Positions 55,305 through 64,000 of a DNA stretch of 64,000 bases are shown piece by piece. Location: positions 75,891,528 to 75,955,527 of the forward strand of contig CM034312.1 in NCBI GenBank assembly GCA_019925795.1, given 5' to 3'. A program made the position numbers and the translations under genes. The notes below the pieces were generated by a model. That model was not told the origin of the DNA. It worked only from the letters and a program-made list of their open reading frames with translations, and ran no database searches. This DNA comes from Dendrobium chrysotoxum. Lineage: Eukaryota > Streptophyta > Magnoliopsida > Asparagales > Orchidaceae. The stretch's first letter is position 1. Each line of letters begins with the position of its first letter.

Positions 55305-55395
55305 GCTCATTTTGATCTATTGGTTGGGAGCTTAGGCTATCAACTAAGAGGTCTTGAGTTTGAGTCTTGTGTATGCGATGTGTGTGTGAGTCTGT
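55305..55395 (+). mobile_element. Possible tRNA-derived SINE head
   Basis: TGGTTGGGAGC (55321-55331) resembles an RNA polymerase III A box and GAGTTTGAGTC (55356-55366) a B box, 35 bp apart as in tRNA genes. AGAGGTCTTGAGTTTGAGTC is like the B-box region of plant SINEs. It lies where the left LTR of G3 departs from the right one. No 3' tail or duplication was defined. Confidence 0.3.
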
Positions 55396-56064
55396 CATAA
55401 TTGGCCTAAATATCTCTCCTATTGTTAGAAAAGGTTATGAAATGAAAATTTCTAGTTTCTTTTTTCCCTCTCCTTCTCTTGGAGTCAAGTAGTCAACACC
55501 TCAACTAAAGGTGCCAACCTTTCTTGAATTTCCAAGAAACTTAACAAATGGAGCTCTTGTTGCACTAAAAGCTTAAGCCGCCGCAAGTTCTTTCTTATTC
55601 TACAATCCTTCCTACCATTCACATGCATCTGATTTCCTCCTATTCAGTCCTTCGTTCCATCGGATTTCGTCCCAGTTGATTCCGTCTCAGCAGATTGCAA
55701 ATATTCCAAGCATATTGCATCCCACCTGAAAGGTTTCCTTCGGATTTCAGACCGGCATATTACAGCCAACCATTCCAAAACTGCAAATCTACCCAACTCT
55801 GGTTCAGCAACCTGATCTTCCTATTCAAGAACTGCAGTTTTAACATTCAAGAACATTCCAATAACTCCGGCTACAGTTTTCAAGACCTGCAGATTCTTGC
55901 CATCAGCCGGCCCTACACCTCTTGCAATTTTCGATCTTTTTCTTTTCAAAATTGCATCAGGTTCTCCGTTCCTTTGATTTTCAGACTAATTTTGCATTTC
56001 CAAATACATATTTCTACTAGTTCTTTTCTTTCTTCATTCCAGGTACCGAGTCTTGCCAATTAAC

Positions 56065-56198
56065 ATGAAAAACGCATATTTGGCGGAAGCTCTGCGTTTA
56101 ATGCAAAATAGTCAATATTTACAATTTGCTGAAATCCAAAAATCTCTCCGACAAGCTAATGTTCAATTTGCTTCCATTGGCTCATCCCTTCAACAATT
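56065..56198 (+). pseudogene. G3 gag, N-terminal piece
   Basis: From the ATG at 56065 a frame reads MKNAYLAEALRLMQNSQYLQ and so on, a charged helical segment, and is cut at 56198 by the insertion of G2. It resumes after the second copy of CAATT at 61898. Confidence 0.65.
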
Positions 56199-56663
56199 TG
56201 TTAAACAAGTCCAAGGGCCGCGTATACAAGAGGCGGGTAAAATCTAGCCTAGCAGGAGGAGGAGGGGGCCGACGCCTAGAATGGTGGAAACAGGGCTGGG
56301 GGCCCACACGGTAATTGTGGCAATGGTTTAGGAGGGAAAATTCAAAGTTAAGGGCTGCTTAGGGATTAATGAATTGTATTTTGCTTTAAGTAGTTTCTTC
56401 TTGTTAGGGTTAGATTTTTATCTTGAATTTATTTGAGATCTCTGGGTTTTATTTTGGGCTCTAATCATCGGCTAGAGATTGGAGGGCTGGATCGTCCTCT
56501 CAAATTGAAGATTCATTGTATCAGGTTAGTTCTTCTCATTACTTAATCCAAAGTGTTCGCCCTTGCTATTTCTCTATAGAATTCTTAAAAACTGCATGGT
56601 ATTTTGCTGAAATTTTCTGAAATTCAGCACAGTTCCCTTTGTTTTGGTTATTGCTTCCTAACA
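56199..56663 (+). repeat. 5' LTR of G2
   Basis: Starts TGTTAAACAAGTCCAAGG and ends CTTCCTAACA. It lacks about 28 bp present in the 3' LTR shortly after GGGCCG. Confidence 0.92.
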
Positions 56664-56666
56664 ATT

Positions 56667-56678
56667 TAGTATCAGAGC
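56667..56678 (+). other. Primer-binding site of G2, one base changed
   Basis: TAGTATCAGAGC; the consensus TGG start has become TAG. Confidence 0.9.
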
Positions 56679-56699
56679 ACGTCGATCTAAGGGTACCAA

Positions 56700-57960
56700 T
56701 TGCCGGAAAGAAAGTGAAACTTTTGGAGGGAGAATTAGGTCAAATAAAATCTGAGTTTGAGGAAAAAATTTCTAATTTTCAAAACCAATTTGCATTCGTC
56801 CATGAAAAGATGGACGGAATGTTCGCCGCAGTGGAAGACATGTTAAAGAAGTTGCTTGAAGCCAAACCCAATCCGACGACATCTGAAGCGAAGGAAACCA
56901 CCGGCGACCAAGAAAGAGGTGGAAACCCTAATCCATTTAGGAGAGGGGAAAATCAAGAGGTGGAGATTCTGGAGGAGGGAGACGGGATGCCTCTGCTAGA
57001 GCTGATTTCTAGGGAGGATATAAGTATCGAGTACGAGCAAAAAGGTGCTGATTTGGGGAGAAGAGGGGAGGATTACGAATGTCGGGGTGCTGATTTTGAA
57101 AGGAGGGGGGATTTTGAAGGATGAATTGGGTTTGAGCACAGAAGGGAAGATCGTGACACTTAGGGAGCACCTCCTTTTTGAGGAATGGGAGGCTACGGAG
57201 GATTCAGGGGAAATGGAGGTGACCCAGGGATAAGGAAGCAGAAGATGCCCATCTTTGAGGGCGAGGACGCACATGGGTGGATCCACAAGGTAGAGAGATA
57301 CTTGGCGGTCAACGGGTTAACGGAGGAGGAGAAATTGACAGTAGCTAGTCTGTGTTTGGAAGGGAAAGCACTAGCTTAGTTTCAGTGGAGGGACATGAGA
57401 CGAACCATTCGGAGTTGGAGGGAGTTCAAGGACTGCTTACTAAAATGTTTCTGAATCAGTAGAGGAGGAGAATTCTATGAGCAGTTCTTCACCCTAACGC
57501 AGGAGAGAACTGTGGCGGAGTACCGTGACAAGTTTGAGTACTTAGCTAGCAGGCTGGACCAGCTTTCTGAGACGGTGCTGGAGGGGAACTTTATGAAGGG
57601 GCTCAAGCCAGAGATTTGAGCGGCTGTTAGAGCGATGAGGTCGCATGACTTGGGGGAGGCCATGGAGCTTACGCAGTTGGTCGAGGACCAAAAGCATCTA
57701 GAGAGAGGGGCAAGAGGCAGTAGTTCAAGGGGGTCATACAGAATGACCACCACCTTCCTAGCTCCCAAGAGACCGACACCGGGAAGCCTGCATGAGGCCC
57801 CAAAGGACAAGACTGAAGGAGGGGGATTTGGGGAAAACTTCAAGAAGCTCACTGAGAAAGAGTTGCAGGAGAGCAGGCAAGGGGGTTGTGCTTTTGATGT
57901 GATGAGAAGTACATGCCGGGGCACATGTGTAAGGACTGAACTCTTCGAGTTCTCACCGTC
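56700..57960 (+). pseudogene. G2 gag, decayed
   Basis: The initiator corresponding to the G1 ATG is now ATT (near 56697), but the frame is open to 57124 (AGKKVKLLEGELGQIKSEFE, a helical region). After stops at 57122, 57172, 57180 and 57378 come IFEGEDAHGWIHKVERYL and YRDKFEYLASRLDQL. The zinc-knuckle remnant near 57885-57935 is out of phase because of a frameshift. Confidence 0.85.
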
Positions 57961-58034
57961 TGTGATGATATGGAAACTGAGAAGGGAGGTGAGAGTGGGG
58001 CAGTGGTAAGGAAGAAAAGAAGCTACATCTAAAC

Positions 58035-58526
58035 ATGGAGGAAATCTCTTTAAAATCAGTGATGGGGTTCACCCCGAATCACACCATGAAAGTGAAGGGA
58101 GAGATAATGAACAGGGAGGTAGTGGTGTTGATCAATAGTGGGGCTACCCACAATTTTATCTCCTATCAGGTCGTAGACCAGTTGGAGGTAAAATTGGTGG
58201 ACATCGGGGGATATGAGGTGATGATGGGCACTGGGAAGATGGAGATGGGTAGAGGAGTGTGTAGGGGAGTTGTGCTGACTCTCCAGGGGGTCCAGGTGAG
58301 GGAGAATTTTCTTCCATTAGATTTGGGAAGCACTGATGTAATCATGGAGATGAAGTGGTTGCAGACCTTGGGAGATACTAAGGTTAACTGGGGAGCACTG
58401 ATGATGGAGCTGGTGGTGGAGGGAAAAAGGATGGTGACCCAGGGAGATGCAGGACTGTCCAGAGCCATGGTGTCCCTCGAAATAATGGTTAGGACCATAC
58501 ATGAGGTGGGGGAGGAATTCTGGTAG
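58035..58526 (+). pseudogene. G2 protease, open but active site altered
   Basis: A 163-codon frame with VVVLINSGATHNFIS. The catalytic Asp of D-S-G is Asn (GAT to AAT). MKWLQTLGDTKVNW follows as in G1. It ends at a TAG at 58524-58526. Confidence 0.88.
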
Positions 58527-58639
58527 AACTGTAGAGCTCTTAGAAGGGATTACACTAGAGGAAGGAGGAGACATCCCTTTTTCAGTACAACCACTTATTC
58601 AGCAGTTCAAGGGGGTTTTCAACCACCCCAAGGCCTACC

Positions 58640-59935
58640 ACCATTAAGGGAGCTGGAGCACGCCATCACCATGAGGGAGGGAGTGTCATCGATCAGTGTT
58701 CGACCATACCGCTACCCCTAGATTTAGAACGATGAGAAAGAGAAGCTGATCCGTGAAATGTTGGAGGCAGGAATCATCAGGTAGAGCGTGAGTCCTTTCT
58801 CTAGCCCAGTCTTACTGGTCAAGAAGAAGGATGGGAGTTGGAGGTTCTGTGTGGACTACCGGGCCTTGAATAAGGAGATTGTGCCGGACAAGCTCCCCAT
58901 TCCGGTGATCGATGAGCTATTGGATGAGCTACATGGAGCAGTAGTGTTTACTAAAATAGATATGAAGTCGGGTTACCACCAGATCAGGATGAGAGAGGAG
59001 GATGTCTAAAAGATGGCATTCAAGACATGAAGAGCACTACGAATTCTTAGTGATATCATTTGGTCTCACCAATGCTCCTGCTACTTTCCAGTCCCTTATG
59101 AACAGGATATTCCGACCATACCTTTAGAAGTTTGTATTAGTCTTCTTTGATAACATACTAGTGTATAATAGGTCCGAGAAGGAGCATCTGAACCATTTGA
59201 GAGTGATTTTAGGAGCATCAGCTGAGGTTCAACCTAAAGAAGTGCAGCTTCACACAGGATAGCGTGAAACACTTGGGGCATGTGGTATCCCAAAAGGGAG
59301 TGGATGTCGATCGAACCAAAATTGAAGCGATGCAGGAGTGGCCTCTATCTAGGAATCTGAGAGAGTTGAGAGGCTTCCTAGGGTTGACTGGTTATTACAG
59401 GAGATTCGTGAGGGAATACAGCATCATAGCCTGGCCTTTGACAGAGCAATTGAAGAAGGATAGCTTCTTGTGGGGAGAGGCAGCTACCCAGGCTTTTGAG
59501 TGACTAAAAAAAGGCCATGACCACAGTACCAATGTTGGCTCTACCCGATTTCAGTCAGATCTTTGTGGTGGAGACAAATGCATCAGGAAATGGGTTAGGG
59601 GCCGTTCTCATGCAGAATCACAAACCTATAGCCTACTTCAGCAAAGTGTTGACAACCAGAGCTTAGGTTGAAGTAAGTATATAAAAGGGAATTGATGGCC
59701 ATTGTATTGGATATTCAAAAGTGGCGTCCATACTTGCTGGGTCGGCATTTCATTGTTATGACAGACTAGAGGAGCTTGAAATACTTGCTAAAGCAAAGGA
59801 TGGTGAGTGAGAAGCATCAGAGGTGGCTGTCCAAACTACTGGGTTATGATTTCGAGATCCAGTATAGACCAGGGTTGAAAAATAAGCAGTTGATGCTTTG
59901 TCAAGATGTGGAGGGGGGAGCTCCAGGAGATGGCC
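58640..59935 (+). pseudogene. G2 reverse transcriptase and RNase H, decayed
   Basis: LVKKKDGSWRFCVDYRALNK and FTKIDMKSGYHQIRM are open (58788-59009). A stop and frameshift follow, then the remains of NAPATFQSLMN. The catalytic box reads FFDNILVYN at about 59150, the second Asp being Asn. RELRGFLGLTGYYRRF is open at 59264-59503. RNase H (VVETNASGNGLGAVLMQN) has its first catalytic Asp as Asn too, and a TAG where G1 has a glutamine (TDQRSLKYL) at 59767. Confidence 0.88.
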
Positions 59936-60072
59936 ATTTTAGTATCACTGATGGTAGATTAGGGGGCTATCAAAGAAGAAAGTATACAGGATCAGGAGCT
60001 GAGGAAGATTAGGGAGGATTTATTAAAGGATGAGAGCAGCCACCCAGGTTACTCCCTTGAGGGGGAGGACTA

Positions 60073-60715
60073 TTGTACCAAGGGAGGTTTATGATGCTGC
60101 GAACCTCGGTTCATACTTACCATTTGCTGCAGGAATTCCATGGGAGCGCGGTTGGAGGTCATTCGGGGGTGCAAAAAACATGCAGAAGGTTGGCAATAGA
60201 ATTGTATTGGAAAGGAATGCATAAGGATGTGGAGGAGATGGTAGCCAAATGTGAGGTTTGCCAGAGAAACAAGTACATGGCTATGGTTCCAAGGGGATTA
60301 CTTCAACACTTAGCTCTTCCAGACAGAGTATGGGAGGAGGTTACCATGGATTTCATAGACGAGCTACCACGATCTGAGGGGTTTACGGTGAGTATGGTGG
60401 TGGTTGACAAGTTGAGTAAGCATGCTCATTTTATACCTTTAAGACATCCCTACACGGCCATCACAGTAACAGCAACATTCATCGGGGAGGTGGTCAGATT
60501 GCATGAAATTTCATAGTCGATAGTTTTTGACCGAGATAAGTTGTTTCTCAGTCGGTTCTAGAAGGAGCTATTCAGGCTATAAGGAACAATTCTCAAGAGA
60601 AGCAACACTTACTACCCTCAGACAAATAGGCAAACAGAGGTTGTCAACAGAGGATTGGAGACTTACCTACAGTGTTTTGACTTAGAGACACCTTGATTAT
60701 GAGCCAAACGGCTAG
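60073..60715 (+). pseudogene. G2 integrase core, decayed
   Basis: EFHGSAVGGHSGVQKTCRRL and CEVCQRNKYMAM give the zinc domain. MDFIDELPRSEGFTV carries the first catalytic Asp. After a TAG at 60514 the second Asp lies in FDRDKLF and the Glu in QTEVVNRGLETY. The stretch from 60073 to 60516 is open. Confidence 0.88.
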
Positions 60716-60949
60716 CATGGGCGGAGTACTGGTACAACACTTCATATCACACAGCCTCTCAGATGACCCCTTTTAAAATGTTGTAAGGAAGAGACCCACC
60801 ACACGTGGTGCATTTTGGATTTTGGGTAGAGAAGCACACCAGTCTCTTTAGTAGAGCAGTACTTGGAGGAAAGGGAAAAGGTGTTAGAAGACTTGAAGAG
60901 ACACCTATTGTGGGCACAAAAGATTATGAAGAAGCAGGCATATGCATAT

Positions 60950-61396
60950 AGGAAAGATGTCAAGTTCGAAGTTGGGGACAGGGTGTTCTTAAAACTGCGA
61001 CCCTACAGATAGAGGATAGTGGCCAACAGGAGGAACGAGAAATTGGCCCCGAGGTACTTTGTCCCCTATGAGATATTGGAGAAGATTGAAGCAGTGGCTT
61101 ACCGCTTGAGGTTACCCCCGACCGCCACCATACACCCAATATTCAATGTATCACAGTTGAGGAGAGCTCTGGGGAAGCATGCAGTTAGTGCAAGGTTACT
61201 GGCAACACTGACTGAGGATTTGGAAGTGGTGTTGGAACCATTGGAGCTTAAAGGGGTGAGACCAGGAAAAGGGAGGAACAAAGAAGTGTTGATTAAATGG
61301 AGGGGACTACCCGACTTCAACGCCACTTGGGAACCGTATGAGAGGGTGAAGCATCAATTTCCTTCCTTTCACCTTGAGGACAAGGTGAGTCCTTAG
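60950..61396 (+). pseudogene. G2 integrase C-terminus and chromodomain-like segment
   Basis: ANRRNEKLAPRYFVPYEILE, LPPTATIHPIFNV and then VLIKWRGLPDFNATWEPYER and FPSFHLEDKVSP. The chromodomain-like part is intact, unlike in G1, and preserves the Trp that G1 has lost. A TAG just upstream (61014-61016) is shared in position with G1. Confidence 0.88.
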
Positions 61397-61405
61397 GAGG
61401 GGGAT
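61394..61405 (+). other. Polypurine tract of G2
   Basis: AGGAGGGGGA run immediately before the 3' LTR. Confidence 0.85.
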
Positions 61406-61407
61406 AA

Positions 61408-61892
61408 TGTTAAACCAGTCCAAGGGCCGGCTGAACCTGTCCCTCCTAGATCGGTTCACGTATACAGGAAGCGGACAAAATCCCGCCCAACAGGAGGGCG
61501 CGAATGCCTGGATGACGCAGAAATAGGGTTAGGGCTCACGCAGTAATTGTGGCAATGGTTTAGGAGGAAAAATTCAAAAGGGCTGTTTAGAGACTAATGA
61601 ATTGTATTTTCCTTTAAGTAGTTTCTTCTTGCTAGGGTTAGATTTTTATCTTGAATTTAATCTGAAATTTGGGATCTCTAGGTTTCATTTTGGGCTCTAG
61701 TCATCGACTAGAGATTGGAGAGCTGGATCTTCCTCTCGAATTAAAGATTCATTGTATCGGGTTGTTTCTTCTCATCTTTTACTTAATCCAAAGTGTTTGT
61801 CCTTGCTATTTCTCTACAGAATTCTTAAAAACTGCTTGGTATTTTTCTGAAATTCAGCATAGTTTCTCTATTTTGGTTATTGTTTCCTAACA
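61408..61892 (+). repeat. 3' LTR of G2
   Basis: Starts TGTTAAACCAGTCCAAGG and ends GTTTCCTAACA, followed by the duplication CAATT. Confidence 0.92.
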
Positions 61893-61897
61893 CAATT

Positions 61898-62820
61898 CCA
61901 TGCTTTTATGGATTCCGCTAACAAAAGACTTGACAATTTGTGCCTCGACTGCACACCACCTCCACTACATCAAGATTCTTCTTCTTCTTCTTTTGTCGGC
62001 ATCCTTGGTTCCACCGGACGAATTCCTTCTACACAATCGTCACCTTCCCTTATAGGTTTTTCTTTTCTTAAATCAATGAAATTTAACTATCATCGCTTCA
62101 ATGGATCTGATGTCGAAACATGGACCTTTAAAGCACAAAAATATTCCAATTTTCACAATACTCCTGATTGTCATCGTGTTAGAATTGCCTCATTTCATCA
62201 TAAAGGTCCAGCGACTACTTGGTATCAATGGTTAAGCATGACAGACCATTTACTTGCTTGGCTTGAATTTCTTTCATCTTTTCAACAATGTTTTGGTATT
62301 TCTCCCTATGAAGATTTACATGGTAATCTTTCCAAATTAACTTAAAATTTTCAATTATAGAATACCAAACTCCATCTAAAACCTTGCTATTAAATTTTTA
62401 TATTTATCTAAATCCACTCTCATCAGTTACTTCATTTCATTAAGAATTACGTTGTGAGCTTTTACTTGCAAAACCTACTACCCTTCTAGACGCCATGGAA
62501 TTTACTAGGTGCCATGAATCCAAATTCCAAGAATTTTCTTTATTCCATCATCCGCTTGGCATAAAACTTTTCCTCACTATCACAAAAATCCTATACAAAC
62601 ATCTACTCCAATATAGCCCTTTTTCCCAATCCTCCATCCCCTCGACCCCATCAAATCTCCACAACCCTAAACCTCTAAACGTTCCAATCTGCAAACTCTC
62701 ACAAACTAAAATTCAATTTCAACGTGAAAAAGGTCTTTGTTTTAATTGTAATGCTAAATTTGGTACTCAATATTATTGTCCAAATAAATTTTTATCTTTC
62801 ACTTGACACAGACGATCAAG
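61898..62820 (+). pseudogene. G3 gag, remainder
   Basis: The frame open at 61908-62345 contains FNYHRFNGSDVETWTFKAQK, FHHKGPATTWYQW and FQQCFGISPYEDLHGNL, a Gypsy gag core. Beyond a stop, 62495-62806 has QREKGLCFNCNAKFGTQYYC, a nucleocapsid zinc knuckle in which the His of the C-C-H-C set is not present. Strongly diverged from G1 and G2. Confidence 0.75.
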
Positions 62821-63124
62821 ATGTGGTAGATGACCCACTCCCCTCCTTTAGCTATGACAAGGATAACCAAGACTCGCAAACTGAAATTAGCCTAAATGCT
62901 TGAGCCAGCTAATTCAATCCTCGTTCTTTCCAATTAACCAGCTTAATTAACAATCACAGAGTACATATATTAATTGACAACTGTAGTGCTTATATAATTT
63001 CATTTAGGATAATATAATTAAAAAATTAGGTCTTCATCAATAACCTATCAAAGAATTCAAAGCTTCTATCGAAAATAGCAACTTATTATTATGTAAGGCT
63101 AAATGTCCCAAAGTCAACATTGTT

Positions 63125-63433
63125 ATGCAAGACTATCAAGCTCTTTTAGACTTATTTGTTCTCTCAATTCATGGTGTTGATATAGTTCTTGGTATGCAAT
63201 GGCTTCAATCCATGGGACCTGTTTTATATAACTATCAAAATCTCACCATGCAATTTACCTATCAAAGTCAAACTATCACACTTTCACGTGAACCTCAATT
63301 AACACCCAATCTTATATCTTTTAATCAATTATGTGCCCTGATATCTCATACACCCTCCATTCAAATCTTTACCATTCAACCACAAGATTTAGATGGAAAG
63401 CATACATTATCAGTTGATCTTCTCGATGATTAA
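63125..63433 (+). pseudogene. G3 protease C-terminal part
   Basis: LFVLSIHGVDIVLGMQWLQS matches the conserved region after the protease active site in Gypsy elements. The D-S-G motif itself is degraded (around 62970-62985, DNCSAY). Confidence 0.65.
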
Positions 63434-63524
63434 CACACTTCGTTTACAGATCTGCATTTCCACCATACTCAAACAATTTTGACATTTATTTCAACCATTT
63501 AGACAAAATTTTGTCGATAGTCGC

Positions 63525-63905
63525 ACACATTCTAAATTAGCTTAATGATATTTTGGACCTTTCCCAATTCAAGAAATTATTATCTCGGTGGCCAACTGCC
63601 TAACTCTTTCTCCCAAAAGCAAAATTCATCATGTTTGTCATATTTTTTTTCTTAAACCATTTAAAAGGACTCCTCCACTAAATACTTCATATTTACCATG
63701 TTTCAATTATAACAACCAACCATCCTTGCACCTTATGCCATTTTAGCTTCACACATTATAGAACTTAGTGGTTAGCCTCACTGTCAGGTATTATTGTAAT
63801 GGAAATTAAATCTACCGGATGATGGCTCATGGGAAAATTTTGCATCCCTCTCTTCGTCTTTTCCTTCTCTCAACCTTGAGAACAATATTATTTTCCATAG
63901 CGACG
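63525..63905 (+). pseudogene. G3 integrase C-terminal remnant
   Basis: HSKLA**YFGPFPIQEI, LTLSPKSKIHHVCHIFFLKP and, after frame changes, SWENFASLSSSFPSLNLE correspond to the integrase C-terminus and chromodomain-type tail. It directly follows protease sequence, so the whole RT to integrase core is deleted. Confidence 0.65.
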
Positions 63906-63909
63906 AGAG

Positions 63910-64000
63910 TGTTAGACATCAACAAATATTATTGTATCCTAAAATGGTACAATAATTGTGAAGCATGGGCTACAAATATAGTAGACTAACCTACGAGCAT
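63910..64000 (+). repeat. 3' LTR of G3, start only
   Basis: TGTTAGACATCAACAAATAT matches 55281 with one mismatch, including the preceding GAGAG. The LTR continues past the window edge. Confidence 0.6.

Larger units (their letters stand above)
56199..61892 (+). mobile_element. Gypsy chromovirus G2, full-length but decayed
   Basis: 5,694 bp. LTRs of 465 and 485 bp begin TGTTAAAC and end CCTAACA. The target duplication is CAATT (56194-56198 and 61893-61897). Same domain order and motifs as G1, of which it is a diverged relative. It has more frame changes than G1 and substitutions in two catalytic sites: protease D to N, and reverse transcriptase FFDD to FFDN. It is inserted in the gag of G3. 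Confidence 0.95.
55281..64000 (+). mobile_element. Gypsy element G3, internally deleted, continues past the window
   Basis: TGTTAGATATCAACAAATAT at 55281 and TGTTAGACATCAACAAATAT at 63910 mark the starts of the two LTRs. The first is otherwise different or rearranged; the second runs off the window. Between them, in order, are the gag N-terminus (56065-56198), the inserted G2, the rest of gag, a zinc-knuckle remnant, protease C-part, and then directly the integrase C-terminal region. RT, RNase H and the integrase core are missing, so G3 is a deletion derivative. It sits on the upstream side of the kinase exon. Confidence 0.75.

Noticed and set aside
1..64000. CRISPR arrays, bacterial operons, riboswitches
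   Set aside because: The window is plant nuclear DNA; no regularly spaced identical repeats with unique spacers and no prokaryotic gene organisation were seen.

Overview
The window is a transposon-dominated stretch of a flowering-plant nuclear genome, probably a eudicot; the species cannot be fixed from the sequence. The evidence is AT-rich DNA with nested LTR retrotransposons primed by initiator tRNA-Met, plant MITEs of Tourist and hAT type, and only two ordinary plant genes with intact reading frames. Those genes are a single-exon DUF1644 zinc-binding protein (11737-12774, +) and the kinase-domain exon of an LRK10L/WAK-like receptor kinase (53979-54916, -).

Layout. 1-8319 holds a decayed PIF/Harbinger transposon read on the minus strand (Myb/SANT-like ORF at 7691-8319, transposase exons at 7580-7690 and 1140-1638). 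A Ty3/Gypsy chromovirus (G1, 1677-7538, TSD CAAGT) sits inside its transposase intron. 8340-16560 has several Tourist-like MITEs with TAA/TTA target duplications, a MITE with long terminal inverted repeats, the DUF1644 gene, a probable Copia solo LTR with a 14-bp minisatellite, and a decayed Tat/Ogre-like gag on the minus strand. 17405-22863 (copy A) and 45753-52291 (copy B) are diverged direct copies of one very long, mostly non-coding repeat. Each copy has its own tandem amplifications. Between them lie a poly(A)-tailed retroposon, a GC-rich hAT MITE, a three-unit tandem repeat, a decayed receptor-like kinase, an RTE-like LINE tail, and a Gypsy solo LTR (31868-42543) split by a 9.4-kb Sirevirus-like Copia element on the minus strand (32046-41423, TSD CGCGC). 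53467-64000 contains another Tourist MITE, the kinase exon, and a deleted Gypsy element (G3, from 55281, running off the right edge). A second chromovirus (G2, 56199-61892, TSD CAATT) is inserted in the gag of G3.

Functional picture. No retroelement here looks autonomous. G1 and G2 carry many stops, mostly explained by C-to-T or G-to-A changes, and damaged catalytic motifs. The Copia element has lost part of its reverse transcriptase across the catalytic motif. Relative ages can be read from nesting: G1 is younger than the Harbinger element, G2 is younger than G3, and the Copia is younger than the solo LTR.

I found no clearly new coding system. The least explained structure is the A/B long repeat, with its roughly 500-bp modules and conserved palindromic core. 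A gag fragment beside copy A suggests, without proving, that the repeat is a giant LTR of a minus-strand Tat/Ogre-type element.
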